From an uncultured Bryobacterales bacterium (GTDB lineage Bacteria; Acidobacteriota; Terriglobia; Bryobacterales; Bryobacteraceae), in the NCBI GenBank assembly GCA_937859895.1, contig CALMAV010000542.1:1-7199 (forward strand): a stretch of DNA of 7,199 bases, in the 5' to 3' direction. Within the stretch, counting starts at the first letter, position 1. Each line of letters opens with the position of its first letter. Below are positions 5,389 to 7,199 of this stretch, in pieces. The notes under the pieces were generated by a model. That model did not search any database, was not told where the DNA came from, and saw only the letters and a program-made list of their open reading frames with translations. Position numbers and translations under genes: made by a program.

Positions 5389-7199
5389 TTATTGGCAGTA
5401 CGATGCGCTTGGATTGTTTACACAGCTATTGACGATAATTGCCCCGAGCTGAGCGCGAGCCGCTTCCCAATCATCTGGGTTAGAAGACCAGGAATCAGGA
5501 GCCTTGAAGTAAGAAGGGTCACCATTTGGCCAGCCGGGAGCATGGTTTTCCCAGATAGCAGCAGGCATCACCTTTGCCAAAATCGCGGCCGCACTGACTG
5601 GATCAATCTGCTTGGCAATAGTCAAGTAATCGGCATCTTCTGTACCCCGGCGCCACTCCTTGAGCCGCAAGCTGGCAAACGGTCCATCGACTCCGAAGGA
5701 ATCCTGCTTGTTGGTCACGTCTGAGCCGGGATAGACCAGCACACCATCCCCATTTGTGTAGTTATCAGGTGATGCCTGTCCCCAGAGTGGATCGGGATAA
5801 GAGTCACAGCCCCACGTACAAGCCGATTGGAACCAGTCCGCTTGCTGCGAGTTAAGGTTGGCATACCAGAAAAACCAGCGATCAATTCCAAGTTTGGCCT
5901 GCACCCAAGGCCAGGTCCGCATGGCAACTCCGTCGTCCTCAGTATTGGAAGTACCTGAGCCGGGGTGCGCTCCACCGTATTCCCATAGGTGCCGGTTCGG
6001 TTTAGCTTTGAGAGTGGAAAGTGCGCTGTTGGTGTATGCAGTGTTATCGCAGTTATTAGGACTCCCGATTGGGCAATCACCCATCATGTTCGATTCCGCT
6101 ACGATATTTAGGTCGGGCATGTAGGCGTTGGCCGATGGCATGCCGACCGTAGCCATGGACAACATATTGTGCCCATTGCCTGGATCCTGTGCCAGCCACT
6201 TGGCCCAGTTCTCAATGTTGGGATAGTCGTTGGGCGTGGGCTCATCCTGCAAGTAGATGAAGTACTGCAGATTCGGCATATTTGCAGCGAACCAGTTGCC
6301 GATCGGATCAGCAAAGTTCCACATTGTCTGCTTATCAAAGATGTTGCGGCCCCATGATCCATAAGCTCCGATAGCATAGATTGAGGTGCCGACTCCCACA
6401 CCCGGGCCGTCGTAACCGTTGGCGGATGTATAAAGCGAGCCGTCATATCGCGGCATAAACAGCGGGTGAATGCCCTGGTGACTTGGCACCTCTGTCTCAC
6501 CAGAGATTAGGTCAATTCGATGCCGGTGAAAGAACTGGTAGTAGACGTCAGTGATGTGCCTGACTCGTATGCCCTGCGGGGTCTGCCAGTTAGCATATCC
6601 ATTTACGCCGGTAGCGTAGCGCCACATAATCTCAATGGCATCGAGATTGGATAGCCCTTTGATGCTGGGCGTATCAGGTAGGGAGAACCCGTGTACTGTC
6701 AGGGAGACAGGAACGGAGTGAGTCACTGTGCCGTTCTCTGCCACTGTGATAGTGCCAGTGTAAGTCCCGGCGGGCGTTCCTTTCGGGATGTAGATATCGC
6801 CCCAGACACTTTGGTTCTGCTTGGCCGCCACTGTGAACGTGGGAACCAACTCTATTGGAACCAGGATGTCGGGATAGAACTTGTCGTGGTCAGGACGATC
6901 TGCCCAACCACCCACTCCCGAGCCATTTGTGTTCGGTCGTGCAAAGCGTGCTGGAAGCTGGTATTCATTGCCACGATACCAGCCGAATGAACTCAGGCCT
7001 TTGATCTGCAGGTACTTCATGTAGAAGAGCTCAATGGGACGGCCGACCCAATTGAAAACTCCACTGCCGCTTGCCTGGTTGGTGGTTTGAATCTTTGCAC
7101 CATTAGGACCCGTAAGCGTGTTGAACGACACCGAAACACCTGGAGCAGCATTCGTTGCTGCTTCGAGAACCAGATTGAAGCTGACGCTCTCATTACGAG
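5389..7199 (-). CDS. DUF4091 / GH123-like secreted glycan-active protein (N-terminus outside window)
   Basis: The frame runs open to the right edge and stops at TAA 5389-5391, giving 602 visible residues. The GTG at 7131 is internal, since the residues before it (ESVSFNLVLEAATNA) continue the same sandwich domain. In order: an N-terminal beta-sandwich to about base 6690, including SVWGDIYIPKGTPAGTYTG and ending in the linker GFSLPDTPSIKGL; a large aromatic-rich barrel-like domain; and the C-terminal DUF4091 part around FASLRLKEWRRGTEDADYL. This order matches GH123-like proteins. YLQDEP holds an Asp-Glu pair (bases 6241-6246) resembling the catalytic pair of GH123 beta-N-acetylgalactosaminidases, which use the substrate's own acetamido group. 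All six visible cysteines fall in three close pairs, suggesting disulfides outside the cytoplasm. A signal peptide, if present, is off the edge. The activity is inferred; many DUF4091 proteins are uncharacterised. Confidence 0.92.
   Translation of the reverse strand, partial: RNESVSFNLVLEAATNAAPGVSVSFNTLTGPNGAKIQTTNQASGSGVFNWVGRPIELFYMKYLQIKGLSSFGWYRGNEYQLPARFARPNTNGSGVGGWADRPDHDKFYPDILVPIELVPTFTVAAKQNQSVWGDIYIPKGTPAGTYTGTITVAENGTVTHSVPVSLTVHGFSLPDTPSIKGLSNLDAIEIMWRYATGVNGYANWQTPQGIRVRHITDVYYQFFHRHRIDLISGETEVPSHQGIHPLFMPRYDGSLYTSANGYDGPGVGVGTSIYAIGAYGSWGRNIFDKQTMWNFADPIGNWFAANMPNLQYFIYLQDEPTPNDYPNIENWAKWLAQDPGNGHNMLSMATVGMPSANAYMPDLNIVAESNMMGDCPIGSPNNCDNTAYTNSALSTLKAKPNRHLWEYGGAHPGSGTSNTEDDGVAMRTWPWVQAKLGIDRWFFWYANLNSQQADWFQSACTWGCDSYPDPLWGQASPDNYTNGDGVLVYPGSDVTNKQDSFGVDGPFASLRLKEWRRGTEDADYLTIAKQIDPVSAAAILAKVMPAAIWENHAPGWPNGDPSYFKAPDSWSSNPDDWEAARAQLGAIIVNSCVNNPSASYCQ

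Noticed and set aside
7129..7131. GTG as the true start of the GH123-like gene
   Set aside because: The frame stays open to the window edge, and the upstream residues continue the beta-sandwich pattern, so the gene extends beyond the window.
1..7199. Mobile element, phage, defence or toxin-antitoxin system
   Set aside because: All strong coding frames are explained by housekeeping or metabolic families. No transposase, integrase, terminal repeats, tRNA or CRISPR-type direct repeats were seen.

Overview
This window has the look of an ordinary bacterial chromosome from a free-living soil-type heterotroph. I see no insertion sequence, integrase, phage gene, CRISPR array, tRNA or rRNA. An acidobacterial (Terriglobia-like) origin fits the gene mix of a large-subunit catalase, a DUF4091/GH123-like secreted protein and a mutS-anmK pair. 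That is an inference from general knowledge, not a database match.

Layout. Positions 1-2090 (+ strand) hold the 3' part of mutS, cut by the left edge, followed by a complete anmK. The two overlap by four bases (ATGA). Positions 2091-2209 are a convergent intergenic gap with a strong hairpin that has T-rich sequence on both sides, so it can terminate both anmK and the oncoming katE. From 2210 to the right edge all genes lie on the - strand. In transcription order (right to left) these are a DUF4091/GH123-like protein cut by the right edge (5389-7199), a PIG-L family zinc deacetylase (4603-5292) and a large clade-2 catalase (2210-4447). The gaps between them are 96 and 155 bases, and both are rich in short inverted repeats.

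How the genes relate. MutS does mismatch repair. AnmK recycles 1,6-anhydro-N-acetylmuramic acid from cell-wall turnover. KatE removes hydrogen peroxide. The DUF4091/GH123-like protein and the PIG-L enzyme belong to families that act on N-acetylated amino sugars, so they may work on the same glycan, but the sequence does not prove this. The catalase is probably a separate transcription unit.

I found no clear undescribed system. The points most worth a second look are: a Cys (position 392) in the catalase where E. coli HPII has the His that cross-links to the heme-ligand Tyr; a 50-residue Asn/Gly-rich, purely basic tail on AnmK; and the gap before the PIG-L gene, which carries a twice-repeated 10-bp palindrome, a 10-bp RNA stem and a possible tiny ORF ending in an ATGA overlap with the PIG-L start.
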